From assembly GCA_016185105.1 (NCBI GenBank), contig JACPOE010000033.1:1-52342 (forward strand): a DNA stretch of 52,342 bases, written 5' to 3'. This DNA comes from Bdellovibrio sp. Lineage in GTDB: Bacteria > Bdellovibrionota > UBA1018. Shown piece by piece: positions 27,153-35,803 of the stretch (the stretch's first letter is position 1; every line of letters begins with the position of its first letter). The notes beneath the pieces were generated by a model, which was not told the origin of the DNA, ran no database searches, and was given only the letters and a program-made list of their open reading frames with translations. Made by a program: the position numbers and the translations under genes.

Positions 27153-28760
27153 CTAAGGACGAAAGTGCCGTGTTCCGGTGAAGACCATCGTCATGCCATT
27201 CTCATCGCAAGCGGCGATGCTCTCGGCATCTTTCAGGCTCCCTCCCGGCTGAACAATGGCTCGAATCCCAGCAGCATGGGCTGTGTCTACAGTGTCTCGA
27301 AAAGGAAAGAATGCATCACTGACCATCACACATTCATCCAAAGTTCCTTCACTGGCCCGTAGAACACTCTGGGCACGGGGAACTGCCAGGCACTTCAAGG
27401 CCTCAACTCGATTTGGCTGTCCCTGTCCTGCTCCTACGAGTTGGAATGCTCCGGGCACAGTGTGAATCTCGCGAACAAGAGCAATCGCGTTCGATTTCAA
27501 GGCCCGACATACGGCGATTCCAAATTTGGCCAAAACTTTTTTGTTTTCTGGCCAAGAATTTCGGGTCACCGACTTCAATTCTTCTGAGTTTCCAGTATCG
27601 GAGGTTTGATAGAGTCTTCCTCCCGGAACCGCTACAAGGGTTTCCGGTGGGATCTCGCCAAATCGACGAATCGCTAGAGCTTTCAGCTTTTTTCTTTTCT
27701 CTGCAAGAACTCTCAACGCAGGAGAGTTGGATTGCAATCCAGGAGCGGCTACTAGTTCAACAAAGTGCTGGGACAACCAAGACGCTGCTTCTTCCTCAAT
27801 CGGATCTGTAAAAATGAGAACCCCGCCAAAGGCTGACACCGGGTCGCCATCCCAAGCACGGGTTAGAGCTAGCTTCTGCGCATGGGGTGTGTTTTTCGGA
27901 ACACTGCTCACTCCGCAAGGATTGTTGTGTTTTACAATCACGACAGACGTGGAGTTCGGCGAAATTTCAATCAAATCACTGGCCAAAGCGTAAGCTGCCG
28001 AAAGATCCAAAATATTGTTGTAGGAAAGCTCAACCGGCGTAAGTGTTTGATCCCAAGCAATCGGACCCGCTGGATCAAACTCAAGGAACCCTTTTTGATG
28101 AGGGTTTTCCCCATAGCGAAGATCACGCCGCCCTCTTCCACCTAGATTTCTCGCAATAGCAGAATCGTAGCTCAAAACTCTTTCCCAGGCCGCAGCTGCG
28201 CAGTTTTCGACGGTAGAAAAACGAATTGCCTGATTTGTATTCAATTCGTGGATCACGTCTGAATATTGGTCTGGCGAAGTCAAAACCAAGACGTCCGGAG
28301 CATTTTTCGCTGCCGCGCGAACCAAAGTGGGTCCACCAATATCCACTTCTTCGATCAGATCCTTCTTGGTAATCCCCGTTTTTGCAGCGGCACTCTCAAA
28401 AGGATAGAAGTTAACCACCACCCCGTCGATAGGCTGAATCTTTAAGCTTTCCAAATCTTTTTCATCCGCTGAGTCGCCGCGACGATACAAAATTCCGCTG
28501 CACACAGGAAAGGAAAGGGTCTTCATCCTCCCCTGGAAAGCCTCTGGACTGCCGGAAACTTTTTCGATCGGTGTGATTTTTAAACCCGCGTCCTGAAGAA
28601 CTTTTGCAGTTCTTCCGGTAGCTACCAGTTCAACGCCGGCTCGATCCATGGCTTTCGCCAGTTCGACAATCCCAGTCTTATCTGAAACACTCAAAAGCAC
28701 CCTTCGCAGTTTAAGTTCCTGCGCACGAGAATCAGAGGAAGTTTTCTTAAGATCGAACAC
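27153..28760 (-). CDS. purH: Bifunctional AICAR transformylase/IMP cyclohydrolase
   Basis: 535 residues from a GTG at 28760, which has AGGAGG six bases upstream. The frame extends to 28865, but that part lies in purQ. The N-terminal IMP cyclohydrolase domain begins RRVLLSVSDKTGIVELAKAM and contains VATGRTAKVL and VVNFYPFE. The C-terminal AICAR transformylase domain carries RYGENPHQKG, VIVKHNNPCGV and DAFFPFRDTVDTAHAAGIRAIVQPGGS, then GTRHFRP at the end. The two domains perform the last two steps to IMP. Length matches E. coli PurH (529). It overlaps the end of purQ by 14 bases, which points to translational coupling. Confidence 0.96.
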   Translation of the reverse strand: MFDLKKTSSDSRAQELKLRRVLLSVSDKTGIVELAKAMDRAGVELVATGRTAKVLQDAGLKITPIEKVSGSPEAFQGRMKTLSFPVCSGILYRRGDSADEKDLESLKIQPIDGVVVNFYPFESAAAKTGITKKDLIEEVDIGGPTLVRAAAKNAPDVLVLTSPDQYSDVIHELNTNQAIRFSTVENCAAAAWERVLSYDSAIARNLGGRGRRDLRYGENPHQKGFLEFDPAGPIAWDQTLTPVELSYNNILDLSAAYALASDLIEISPNSTSVVIVKHNNPCGVSSVPKNTPHAQKLALTRAWDGDPVSAFGGVLIFTDPIEEEAASWLSQHFVELVAAPGLQSNSPALRVLAEKRKKLKALAIRRFGEIPPETLVAVPGGRLYQTSDTGNSEELKSVTRNSWPENKKVLAKFGIAVCRALKSNAIALVREIHTVPGAFQLVGAGQGQPNRVEALKCLAVPRAQSVLRASEGTLDECVMVSDAFFPFRDTVDTAHAAGIRAIVQPGGSLKDAESIAACDENGMTMVFTGTRHFRP

Positions 28761-29514
28761 GCAAAGCCTCCTGGTAAGCATTTTCAAAAACTGCAAGTCC
28801 CTGTCCGGGAGCACTTGCTCGACCCGGCTGTCCCGTCCATTCCGGGTGCGAGGTCCAGCGCACAAAAGCTTCCGGGTGTGGCATTAGACCAAAAATTCTT
28901 CCACTCGGGTCGGAAAGCCCAGCAATTTTTTCTTCACTTCCGTTTGGATCTCCCTCGTACCTGAGGGAAATCATTCCAGACCTTTCCATTTTGTCCAAAG
29001 TTTCAGAGCGACGAACCGAAGCGATTACAACCCGCCCCTCCCCGTGTCGAATTGGGAGGTCCAGTGTCCCCAGCCCCTTCAGCCAAATGCATTTGTTTCC
29101 TACTGGAGTCACTTTTGCCCAAGAATTTACAAATTTGCCCTGGGCATTGTGAGTAATAGAAACATCTTTTCCAAAAATTCCCATTCGAATCAGAGTTTGA
29201 AAGCCGTTGCAGATTCCAATCACTAACCCACCCCGTGCCGCATAGGCAGGCAGGTCCCACCCTAGACGGTGTTGAATCTTGAGTGCTAACACCTTTCCGG
29301 AATTCAAATCATCTCCGAAAGAAAAGCCCCCTGGGAGAGCCAACGCCGAGTATTGTAAACAGAGTTCATCCAGACTCAGCTGCTCTGTGATCAGGTCATT
29401 TAAGTGACGAATCTGTGTATCAAACTGAGCCATTTGAAAAGCCTGCGCAGTTTCGACCTCGCAATTGATTCCGTCACCGGCCACGACTAAGACTTTTGGT
29501 TTCAGATTGCTCAT
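28747..29514 (-). CDS. purQ: FGAM synthase, glutamine amidotransferase subunit
   Basis: 255 residues from the ATG at 29514. The frame is open upstream into purL but is not homologous there. It is a class I glutamine amidotransferase: VLVVAGDGINCEVET at the N-terminus, oxyanion region PGGFSFGDD, nucleophile Cys102 in GICNGFQTL, HGEGRVVI, and catalytic His-Glu in MPHPEAFVRW. It supplies ammonia to PurL for conversion of FGAR to FGAM. It is nearer in style to the fused glutaminase domain of large PurL than to the shorter Bacillus PurQ. The ATG overlaps the purL stop as ATGA. Confidence 0.95.
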   Translation of the reverse strand: MSNLKPKVLVVAGDGINCEVETAQAFQMAQFDTQIRHLNDLITEQLSLDELCLQYSALALPGGFSFGDDLNSGKVLALKIQHRLGWDLPAYAARGGLVIGICNGFQTLIRMGIFGKDVSITHNAQGKFVNSWAKVTPVGNKCIWLKGLGTLDLPIRHGEGRVVIASVRRSETLDKMERSGMISLRYEGDPNGSEEKIAGLSDPSGRIFGLMPHPEAFVRWTSHPEWTGQPGRASAPGQGLAVFENAYQEALRVRS

Positions 29515-32500
29515 TCCCAATACCCTTCTTTTTTCCAGGCAGATCGTAGGTTTTGTAAGGGAACATTCATTAGAACCTGTTTGGAGGGCTGTGTATCTGT
29601 CTTTGAACGATGACACACTTCCAAACGATCTCCCAGCTCTACAGTCCCTAGCTGATAAAATGGAATTCCAAGATCTTTCCACTCTGTTAAAACAGCAGGT
29701 GCATCTGCTTCTGAAACTGAGGCCACAAAAGAGTGGAATCCTTCCCCGAAGAAAAACTCCCAATATTCGCACTCAGCCGGTGCCGTGAGCGAGGCTCCTA
29801 AGCCTCTTGCTAAGAGGGACTCAGCTACCGCAACCAGCAGCCCCCCCTCAGACACATCGTGCAATGACTTTAATAAACCGTGAAATCTTCCCGTTGCTCC
29901 GCCCAGCCAGGAATAGATTTTCTGAGCCAAATTCCAATCGGGCTCAGCAACTCGGAACCGATTCGCCCTTAAAGCTGAATCTTTTCCTCCAGCCAAAGTC
30001 CCAAGCTCCGATCCTTGCAAGCCAAAATGCCCCGGCCCGAGCAAAAAGACTAAATCCCCTGCTCCTTTAAAATCAGCAGTGCGGGACTGCCTAACATCAG
30101 GAACTCTTCCCACTGCTGTCATCAAAAGAGTTGGAGGAACTGAAATCTTTACAGCTTCTCCGTTTTTCATTCCTTTGAAATCATTTTTCATACTGTCTTT
30201 GCCCGACACAATAGGGAGAGCAAGGGCCAGGGCCGCATCTCGCAACCCGTAGCAAGCCCGCACTAGATCGGCTGATTTAGCGGAGTCTCCAACCGGATCA
30301 GGCCAACAAAAATTGTCGACCAATGCCAGCACGGATTCAGGCTTCCCATACTCGGCGCCAACACAAAGAACATTCCTGACAGCTTCATCCACTGCCGACT
30401 GTGCCATCAAATAGCAGTCCCAATCAGAAAGCTTCGGATTTATTCCACAGCCTACGACTAACCCCTGATCCGACTGAGGCTTTGGTTTAATCACGCCGGC
30501 ATCGTTCGGACCACTGCACGCCTGAGGCGTTCCTGGAGCAATCGTATGAAGAGGCTTCACCACTGAGGTCCCTTGAACTTCGTGGTCGTACTGGCGGATC
30601 ATCCATTCTTTTGACGCAATATTAGGTCTAGAAAGGAGTCGCAAAAGAACCGCACCGCTGTGTGCAGTAAAGGTCTCACGGCCTCGGTCCGGTGTCTGGC
30701 CTTGAACAGATCCGACGTCAGGAACCCCGCGCCACACAGCATTCAATTCAAGCCTTGGCACTCCACGGTGCAAAAATTCTAGATCCAGATCAGCAACCCA
30801 GGTCCCCTCGTATTGAATCTGAAATCGACCAGCCGCTGTAAACTCGCCGAGATCACTGACCTCGACTCCACGACGTTCTGCAAAGGCGGTAAATTCTCTG
30901 ACCTTTTCTTTGGGTACCGCAAGAGTCATCCGCTCCTGGGATTCACTGACTACCAACTCATAAGGTTTCAACCCAGGATATTTAGTCTTCGCTTTGGAAA
31001 TGTCCATTAAAGCGCCACCAGATAACCGAGCCATCTCGCCAACGGATGAGGAGAGTCCACCAGCGCCATTATCGGTAATAGCGCGATACAGTCCCTTGTC
31101 TCGGGCTTCTAACAGAAAATCCGAAGCCCGTTTTTGAGTGAGGGGATCCCCCAGTTGCACGGCACTCATCGGAGAAGATTCATCCAAAGCAAGCGAAGAA
31201 AAAGTCGCTCCGTGAATTCCGTCTTTGCCAATTCTTCCGCCTACCATGCAGATTCGGTCGCCGCTTTCTACAACCTTGGCCTGACAAAGCTGCCCGGCAC
31301 TCTTTCGCGGCATGATTCCGCCCGTTCCGCAATAAACCAACGGCTTACCTAGGTAGCGGTCGTCAAAGACAAGGGCGCCATTCACAGTAGGAATTCCGCT
31401 CTTGTTACCGCCGTGCTCAACGCCCCGCCTGACGCCCTCAAGAATTCTTCGCGGGTGCAATAACTTTTCCGGAAGCTGTGACGAATAGTCCGGCACTGCC
31501 AAACAAAATACGTCTGTATTAAAAATCGGTTTGGCCCCTAATCCACATCCTAAAATGTCCCGGTTTACACCTACAATCCCGGTCAGCGCTCCCCCATAGG
31601 GATCTAGAGCTGAAGGAGAATTATGGGTTTCCACTTTGATACAAAAGGCGTCTTCCTCGTCCAGTGCACAAATACCAGCGTTGTCTTCAAAAACAGAAAG
31701 CAACCAAGGCCGTGCAATCTCGGCAGTCGCCCCTGCAATAGTCGTTCTAAACAGACCATCCACCACTGCGGGAATGGTGTTTTGGTTCTTCGAAGCGACA
31801 CCAGCTCCCTCTTCAGAGTAATTTATTTTTGCATTAAATATTTTATGTTTACAATGCTCAGACCAAGTCTGGGCAATGACTTCCAACTCCACATCGGTTG
31901 GAGCGCCTAAGCCATGTGCTCTTCTTCTTTCAATTTCCTCAGGATTGGAAAAATGTTTGCGGATCGCCTTCATCTCGGCCAGTGAAAGAGCCCAGAGCTT
32001 CTTCTTACTCAACTCTTCAAGTGCCGAATCTGAAAAGTCAGTTAGGTCATAAGTTTCCAAACGGCCCAGACCAGCCACAGGTACTCTTAAGTTCATCTTC
32101 GGCAAGTCGAAACGAACCCGCTCCTGATGAAAGCGCTCGTTTTTCTTTAAGCTCTCTTCGTTCACCATGGTCCAGGTTTCAATCAGCTCATTACATAAAA
32201 CTTGCTTAGCAATCACGGCCAGCGAATCTTCATCGAGATCCGTGCCTTCAAGCATGAACAAGCTGCCACTGCCGGCCCTTGCATCCGGCATCGATCGCCC
32301 TAAGACAATTTCAAAAGCCTCAAGAAGAGTTTTTCCGACATTATCGGTCACTCCTGGACGAAATCGTCTCTCAATCCCCCAGAACTTTCCAGGGCGATTC
32401 GGAGCATGCTCCATGAGGTCCTGAAGACCTCCGGTTTTTCCAGCCGCTGACGGCATCAGATTTCCGGTAAACATCCACTGCAATACCCGGTCCCAACACA

Positions 32501-32687
32501 CTTTAGAAATAGCGGGGATGAGCTCTTCTCGAGTCCCTGGCATGTCCAACCAGAAAACATCTAGCAATCGTGCCCAACGAATTTTCTTTCTGAGATCCCC
32601 ATTGATGAGCTCGATCCGACGCAAAAGACCTTGCGCCGCTGAGTCCGAATATTCCGGCCTAACTGCAACTTCAACTCTGATAAACAC
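29511..32687 (-). CDS. purL: FGAM synthase, synthetase subunit with two PurS-like repeats
   Basis: 1058 residues from GTG 32687, chosen for the GGGAGG five bases upstream; the frame runs on to 32735 inside purN. Residues 2-80 (IRVEVAVRPEYSDSAAQG...) and about 100-190 (IERRFRPGVTDNVGKTLLEA ... LCNELIETW) look like two PurS-type domains in tandem. The synthetase body starts with LGAPTDVELEVIAQTWSEHC and contains KVETHNSPSALDPYGGALTG, NKSGIPTVNGAL, RIGKDGIHGATFSS, LYRAITDNGAGGL and the late HDVSEGGLLVAVAE. There is no glutaminase domain, which is purQ next door. So it is intermediate between small PurL (about 740) and fused large PurL (about 1300). Confidence 0.95.
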   Translation of the reverse strand: MFIRVEVAVRPEYSDSAAQGLLRRIELINGDLRKKIRWARLLDVFWLDMPGTREELIPAISKVCWDRVLQWMFTGNLMPSAAGKTGGLQDLMEHAPNRPGKFWGIERRFRPGVTDNVGKTLLEAFEIVLGRSMPDARAGSGSLFMLEGTDLDEDSLAVIAKQVLCNELIETWTMVNEESLKKNERFHQERVRFDLPKMNLRVPVAGLGRLETYDLTDFSDSALEELSKKKLWALSLAEMKAIRKHFSNPEEIERRRAHGLGAPTDVELEVIAQTWSEHCKHKIFNAKINYSEEGAGVASKNQNTIPAVVDGLFRTTIAGATAEIARPWLLSVFEDNAGICALDEEDAFCIKVETHNSPSALDPYGGALTGIVGVNRDILGCGLGAKPIFNTDVFCLAVPDYSSQLPEKLLHPRRILEGVRRGVEHGGNKSGIPTVNGALVFDDRYLGKPLVYCGTGGIMPRKSAGQLCQAKVVESGDRICMVGGRIGKDGIHGATFSSLALDESSPMSAVQLGDPLTQKRASDFLLEARDKGLYRAITDNGAGGLSSSVGEMARLSGGALMDISKAKTKYPGLKPYELVVSESQERMTLAVPKEKVREFTAFAERRGVEVSDLGEFTAAGRFQIQYEGTWVADLDLEFLHRGVPRLELNAVWRGVPDVGSVQGQTPDRGRETFTAHSGAVLLRLLSRPNIASKEWMIRQYDHEVQGTSVVKPLHTIAPGTPQACSGPNDAGVIKPKPQSDQGLVVGCGINPKLSDWDCYLMAQSAVDEAVRNVLCVGAEYGKPESVLALVDNFCWPDPVGDSAKSADLVRACYGLRDAALALALPIVSGKDSMKNDFKGMKNGEAVKISVPPTLLMTAVGRVPDVRQSRTADFKGAGDLVFLLGPGHFGLQGSELGTLAGGKDSALRANRFRVAEPDWNLAQKIYSWLGGATGRFHGLLKSLHDVSEGGLLVAVAESLLARGLGASLTAPAECEYWEFFFGEGFHSFVASVSEADAPAVLTEWKDLGIPFYQLGTVELGDRLEVCHRSKTDTQPSKQVLMNVPLQNLRSAWKKEGYWE

Positions 32688-33324
32688 GTAGCCTCCCTCG
32701 GGGAAGTTGTTCTGTCTTAAACTCTTCGCGCACAACCCAATTTAAAGTATCTGGAAAAAGCTCGTGCTCTAGCGCCAGACCTATACGTTCGACTTCCTCA
32801 GAGGTGCGACATCCTTCAATCGAGAAAGACCTCTGAGCACAAATCGGCCCAGTATCCACCCCTTCTTCTACTAAATGGACAGTCACTCCACTCACTTTCG
32901 CGCCGTACTCAAAAGCCTGAGCATAAGAGTGAACTCCAGGAAAAGCAGGCAAGAGGCTGGGATGAACATTAACTATCCTGCAATATCCCCTTTCCGAACG
33001 AAAATCATCTAAAAGGATCTTCGGAATAATGCGCATGTATCCGGCCAAAATTATAAAATGAGGGTGAAATTTTTTCAGCTCATCTTGAACTTTCCTTGCA
33101 TGGACAAGCCGGCGCTCTTCTAATGTCTCTTTCGGCCCCTCAGGAAACGGAACACAAACCCCAGGGATGCCCAGCTCTTTAGCGCGCGCAAGAACCCCAG
33201 ACTGGGGTCGATCGGATAGAACAGAACGAATCTCCACTCCGGAAAGTCTTCCCGTCTCAATAGCTCGATGAATCGCTTCGAAATTACTTCCTCTTCCCGA
33301 AGCAAAAACCACAACTGGGATCAT
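32671..33324 (-). CDS. purN: Phosphoribosylglycinamide formyltransferase
   Basis: 217 residues, folate-dependent GAR transformylase. Motifs: VVVFASGRGSNFEAIHRAI at the N-terminus, LAGYMRIIPKILLDDF, catalytic NVHPSLLPAFPGVHSYAQAF, and VSGVTVHLVEEGVDTGPI with the catalytic Asp. It adds the formyl group from 10-formyl-tetrahydrofolate to GAR. It begins two bases after the purD stop and overlaps purL by 17 bases. All expected active-site residues (Asn-His-Asp) appear present. Confidence 0.96.
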   Translation of the reverse strand: MIPVVVFASGRGSNFEAIHRAIETGRLSGVEIRSVLSDRPQSGVLARAKELGIPGVCVPFPEGPKETLEERRLVHARKVQDELKKFHPHFIILAGYMRIIPKILLDDFRSERGYCRIVNVHPSLLPAFPGVHSYAQAFEYGAKVSGVTVHLVEEGVDTGPICAQRSFSIEGCRTSEEVERIGLALEHELFPDTLNWVVREEFKTEQLPRGRLRVYQS

Positions 33325-33326
33325 TG

Positions 33327-34598
33327 CTACTCCAGATCCCCAATATCAGACCGAAACTGCATACCCTCAAAATGAACCTCTGAAAGGGCCCGATAGGCCG
33401 TTTCCTTCGCCAGCGCCAAGTTACCTCCAACACCGAGAGCTCCTAAAACTCTTCCCCCGGAAGTCACAAGATCCTTGTTCTCGTATCTAACGCCTGAAAA
33501 AAAATAGGTTCCAAGAGCGCCACTTCGCAGCTCTACTCTTTTTCCGGTATCAGTGTGGCCTGGATACCCTCGACTCGCGGCCACTACATAGAGCGCAGTT
33601 TCTCTCGAAAAGGGCACACGCTCGGGTAATGAACTCATATCGCCCTTGGCTACAGCGATGCACCACTCAAAAAAGTCCCCTTCCATTCGTGGCATCAAAA
33701 CCTGGGTCTCGGGATCTCCGAAACGGGCATTGAACTCCAAAACCCAAAACTGATCCGTCGCGGCATCGAACATCAATCCAGCATAAAGAACACCACGAAA
33801 GGGAATTCCTCGCTTCTTCATTTCCGCCAGCGCTGGCAAGAAAACTTGTGAACGTATCCTCGCCTCTAGCCCTTCCGGAATTCCTGGCACCGGACTGAAC
33901 GACCCCATGCCACCCGTATTTGGGCCCTGGTTTTTATTTAAAAGGCGTTTATAGTCTCGAGCGGGATCGAGAAGAGCACATCTTTGCCCGTCACAAAAGG
34001 CCATCCAGGATATCTCTTCGCCATGAAGTTTCTCCTCAATCACCAGCTTTTTAAATAATGGAAAAAGTTCCGACACTGCTTTTTCCGCAGCGTCAAAGGA
34101 GTCACAGACCTGCACACCCTTACCCAGTGCCAGCCCGTCCGCTTTGATCACCCAACCCCCGCCAGGAACCCAAGGAACCGACACAAGAATTTTACGAGCT
34201 TCTTCTACGGAGGTCACAGTCCAGTGCCGAGCTGTGGGAATTCCAGCCGCAAGCATGACATCCTTAGCTAGAGACTTACTGGCTTCAATTTGAGCGGCTT
34301 TGCCCGAAGGCCCCATACAAAGTATTCCTTCAGCCTCAAAGACATCGACAATTCCCGCAGCCAAAGGATCATCGGGCCCAACTACGACAAGAGACACACC
34401 TTCATTCTTAGCTCGCACCGCTAGGCTAATGTAGTCCGGCTTTCCATCAGTCTGGGAGATCATCCATCGCTCCCAGTCTGAATGCATCCCTGCATTTCCG
34501 GGAGCTAAAATCAGACGAGTCACATGAGGCGACTGCGCCAAACGCCAAGCCAGTGCGTGCTCGCGTCCTCCTGCTCCGACGACTAATACGGTACTCAC
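33327..34598 (-). CDS. purD: Phosphoribosylamine-glycine ligase (GAR synthetase)
   Basis: 423 residues from GTG 34598, which has GGGAG six bases upstream and overlaps the purC stop as GTGA. An ATG farther up (34673) would add 25 non-homologous residues. It is an ATP-grasp enzyme: VLVVGAGGREHALAWRL at the N-terminus, VVGPDDPLAAGIVD, GPSGKAAQIEASKSLAKDVM, GGWVIKADGLALGKGV, DYKRLLNKNQGPNTGGMGSFSP and LEFNARFGDPETQVLMPR. It joins glycine to phosphoribosylamine. Length agrees with E. coli PurD (429). Confidence 0.96.
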   Translation of the reverse strand: MSTVLVVGAGGREHALAWRLAQSPHVTRLILAPGNAGMHSDWERWMISQTDGKPDYISLAVRAKNEGVSLVVVGPDDPLAAGIVDVFEAEGILCMGPSGKAAQIEASKSLAKDVMLAAGIPTARHWTVTSVEEARKILVSVPWVPGGGWVIKADGLALGKGVQVCDSFDAAEKAVSELFPLFKKLVIEEKLHGEEISWMAFCDGQRCALLDPARDYKRLLNKNQGPNTGGMGSFSPVPGIPEGLEARIRSQVFLPALAEMKKRGIPFRGVLYAGLMFDAATDQFWVLEFNARFGDPETQVLMPRMEGDFFEWCIAVAKGDMSSLPERVPFSRETALYVVAASRGYPGHTDTGKRVELRSGALGTYFFSGVRYENKDLVTSGGRVLGALGVGGNLALAKETAYRALSEVHFEGMQFRSDIGDLE

Positions 34599-35803
34599 AC
34601 TGATCTCCCGTCTGAGGATATTTTCTTCAAGACTTCCACAACTCGATTCACACCCCAGGCTTGTGGAAACCATTTTCTACCCAAAAGGTCATTTGCCAAC
34701 GACAGATAGACTTGAATACCCGCCTCGTGAAGGTCGGTCGGCAAAACCGGAGGACCTTCTTGTACCCAGCGCTTCCATTCCAAAGACCCTAGCTTTTTGG
34801 CTTGGGCCTTAGCATTCTCGACGGACTGGAACCAGGTCGTTTTTCGGTAATGAATTCTAAGAAACTCTTTTGAGAGTTGAACTCCATCTTTCAAAATCCG
34901 GAGTTCATCGGGACCAATCGCATCGACAAGAAAACAGCTCCCATCCGCGCCAATTCCCCATTCAAATTTACCGTCAGCAAGTTGAAGACCAATATTTGAA
35001 AACCAATACCGAAGCAAGCCAGAAACCCATACTGTCTTTAGCATGAGCTCTTGAAGCTGTTTCGCGGTAATTCCGGAAATCGCGAGAGCCTCAGAATAAG
35101 ATAAAATTCGATCCGAGGGTTCGAGTTTTGTAAACAGCTCGAGCAGAGGAAAGTCCCAACTCGCCCCACCGACTACAGAGGTATCCCCGTAGCCAATCGA
35201 GGCCAAATAGCTTGGATCCTTGCTTACCCTTTCGATCAAAGAGCTTCCTTCGGGAACTCCGAAACGAAAAACCACTTCCAACGGGACTAGCCGTGGCGGC
35301 CTACTACTCCGAGTCGGCTCGTAGTCGGGAATAGATCGACCCAGAAACTGAGAGATCAGCGGTTTTGCCACGGAAACTTGTTTTACAACAAGGCGTCGCA
35401 CCGGAGTTTGAATCTGTGCAGTTTTCTTAGGCTGAATCTGTGTATCATCACGAATTTCCAGCGGAGACTTTTCAAATACTCCAAGGTAATGGGTCCGCAA
35501 CCCTTTAGACTGTAGCTCTTCCCCCATTTCATTAAAAAGAGAGCCAAAGCGATTCCCTTTGCGCAGCAACAGAGCATCTGCTGATTTGGAATAGTCTCGC
35601 CATACTTCGGGCTTTTCTAGTCTTTCAAAAATCTCACCTGCCATCACGGCCAGTGCTTCGCCTTTTCCGGTTAAAAGATCAGGCATTCGGCCCCAATCGA
35701 AGACAGAATACGCATCCGTGTACTCAAAGATCACTGACGGAACTTCCCCGACAGCAACTGGACCAAAGAGATCTTTTACAGACCCTCTGTACAATGTTTT
35801 CAT
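34595..35803 (-). CDS. purC: SAICAR synthetase, long form
   Basis: 402 residues, clearly longer than the E. coli enzyme (237). It catalyses aspartate addition to CAIR. The N-terminus LYRGSVKDLFG corresponds to the family's start (KxLYxGKxK), with TDAYSVFDWGRMPD, VPLEVVFRFGVPEGSSL, and the late ADGKFEWGIGADGSCFLVDAIGPDELR all recognisable. The extra length is spread over an insert near 120-160 and a C-terminal helical extension with Trp/Lys. The family is certain, but I cannot say whether the extension has a function. The start overlaps the purF stop as ATGA. Confidence 0.92.
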   Translation of the reverse strand: MKTLYRGSVKDLFGPVAVGEVPSVIFEYTDAYSVFDWGRMPDLLTGKGEALAVMAGEIFERLEKPEVWRDYSKSADALLLRKGNRFGSLFNEMGEELQSKGLRTHYLGVFEKSPLEIRDDTQIQPKKTAQIQTPVRRLVVKQVSVAKPLISQFLGRSIPDYEPTRSSRPPRLVPLEVVFRFGVPEGSSLIERVSKDPSYLASIGYGDTSVVGGASWDFPLLELFTKLEPSDRILSYSEALAISGITAKQLQELMLKTVWVSGLLRYWFSNIGLQLADGKFEWGIGADGSCFLVDAIGPDELRILKDGVQLSKEFLRIHYRKTTWFQSVENAKAQAKKLGSLEWKRWVQEGPPVLPTDLHEAGIQVYLSLANDLLGRKWFPQAWGVNRVVEVLKKISSDGRSV

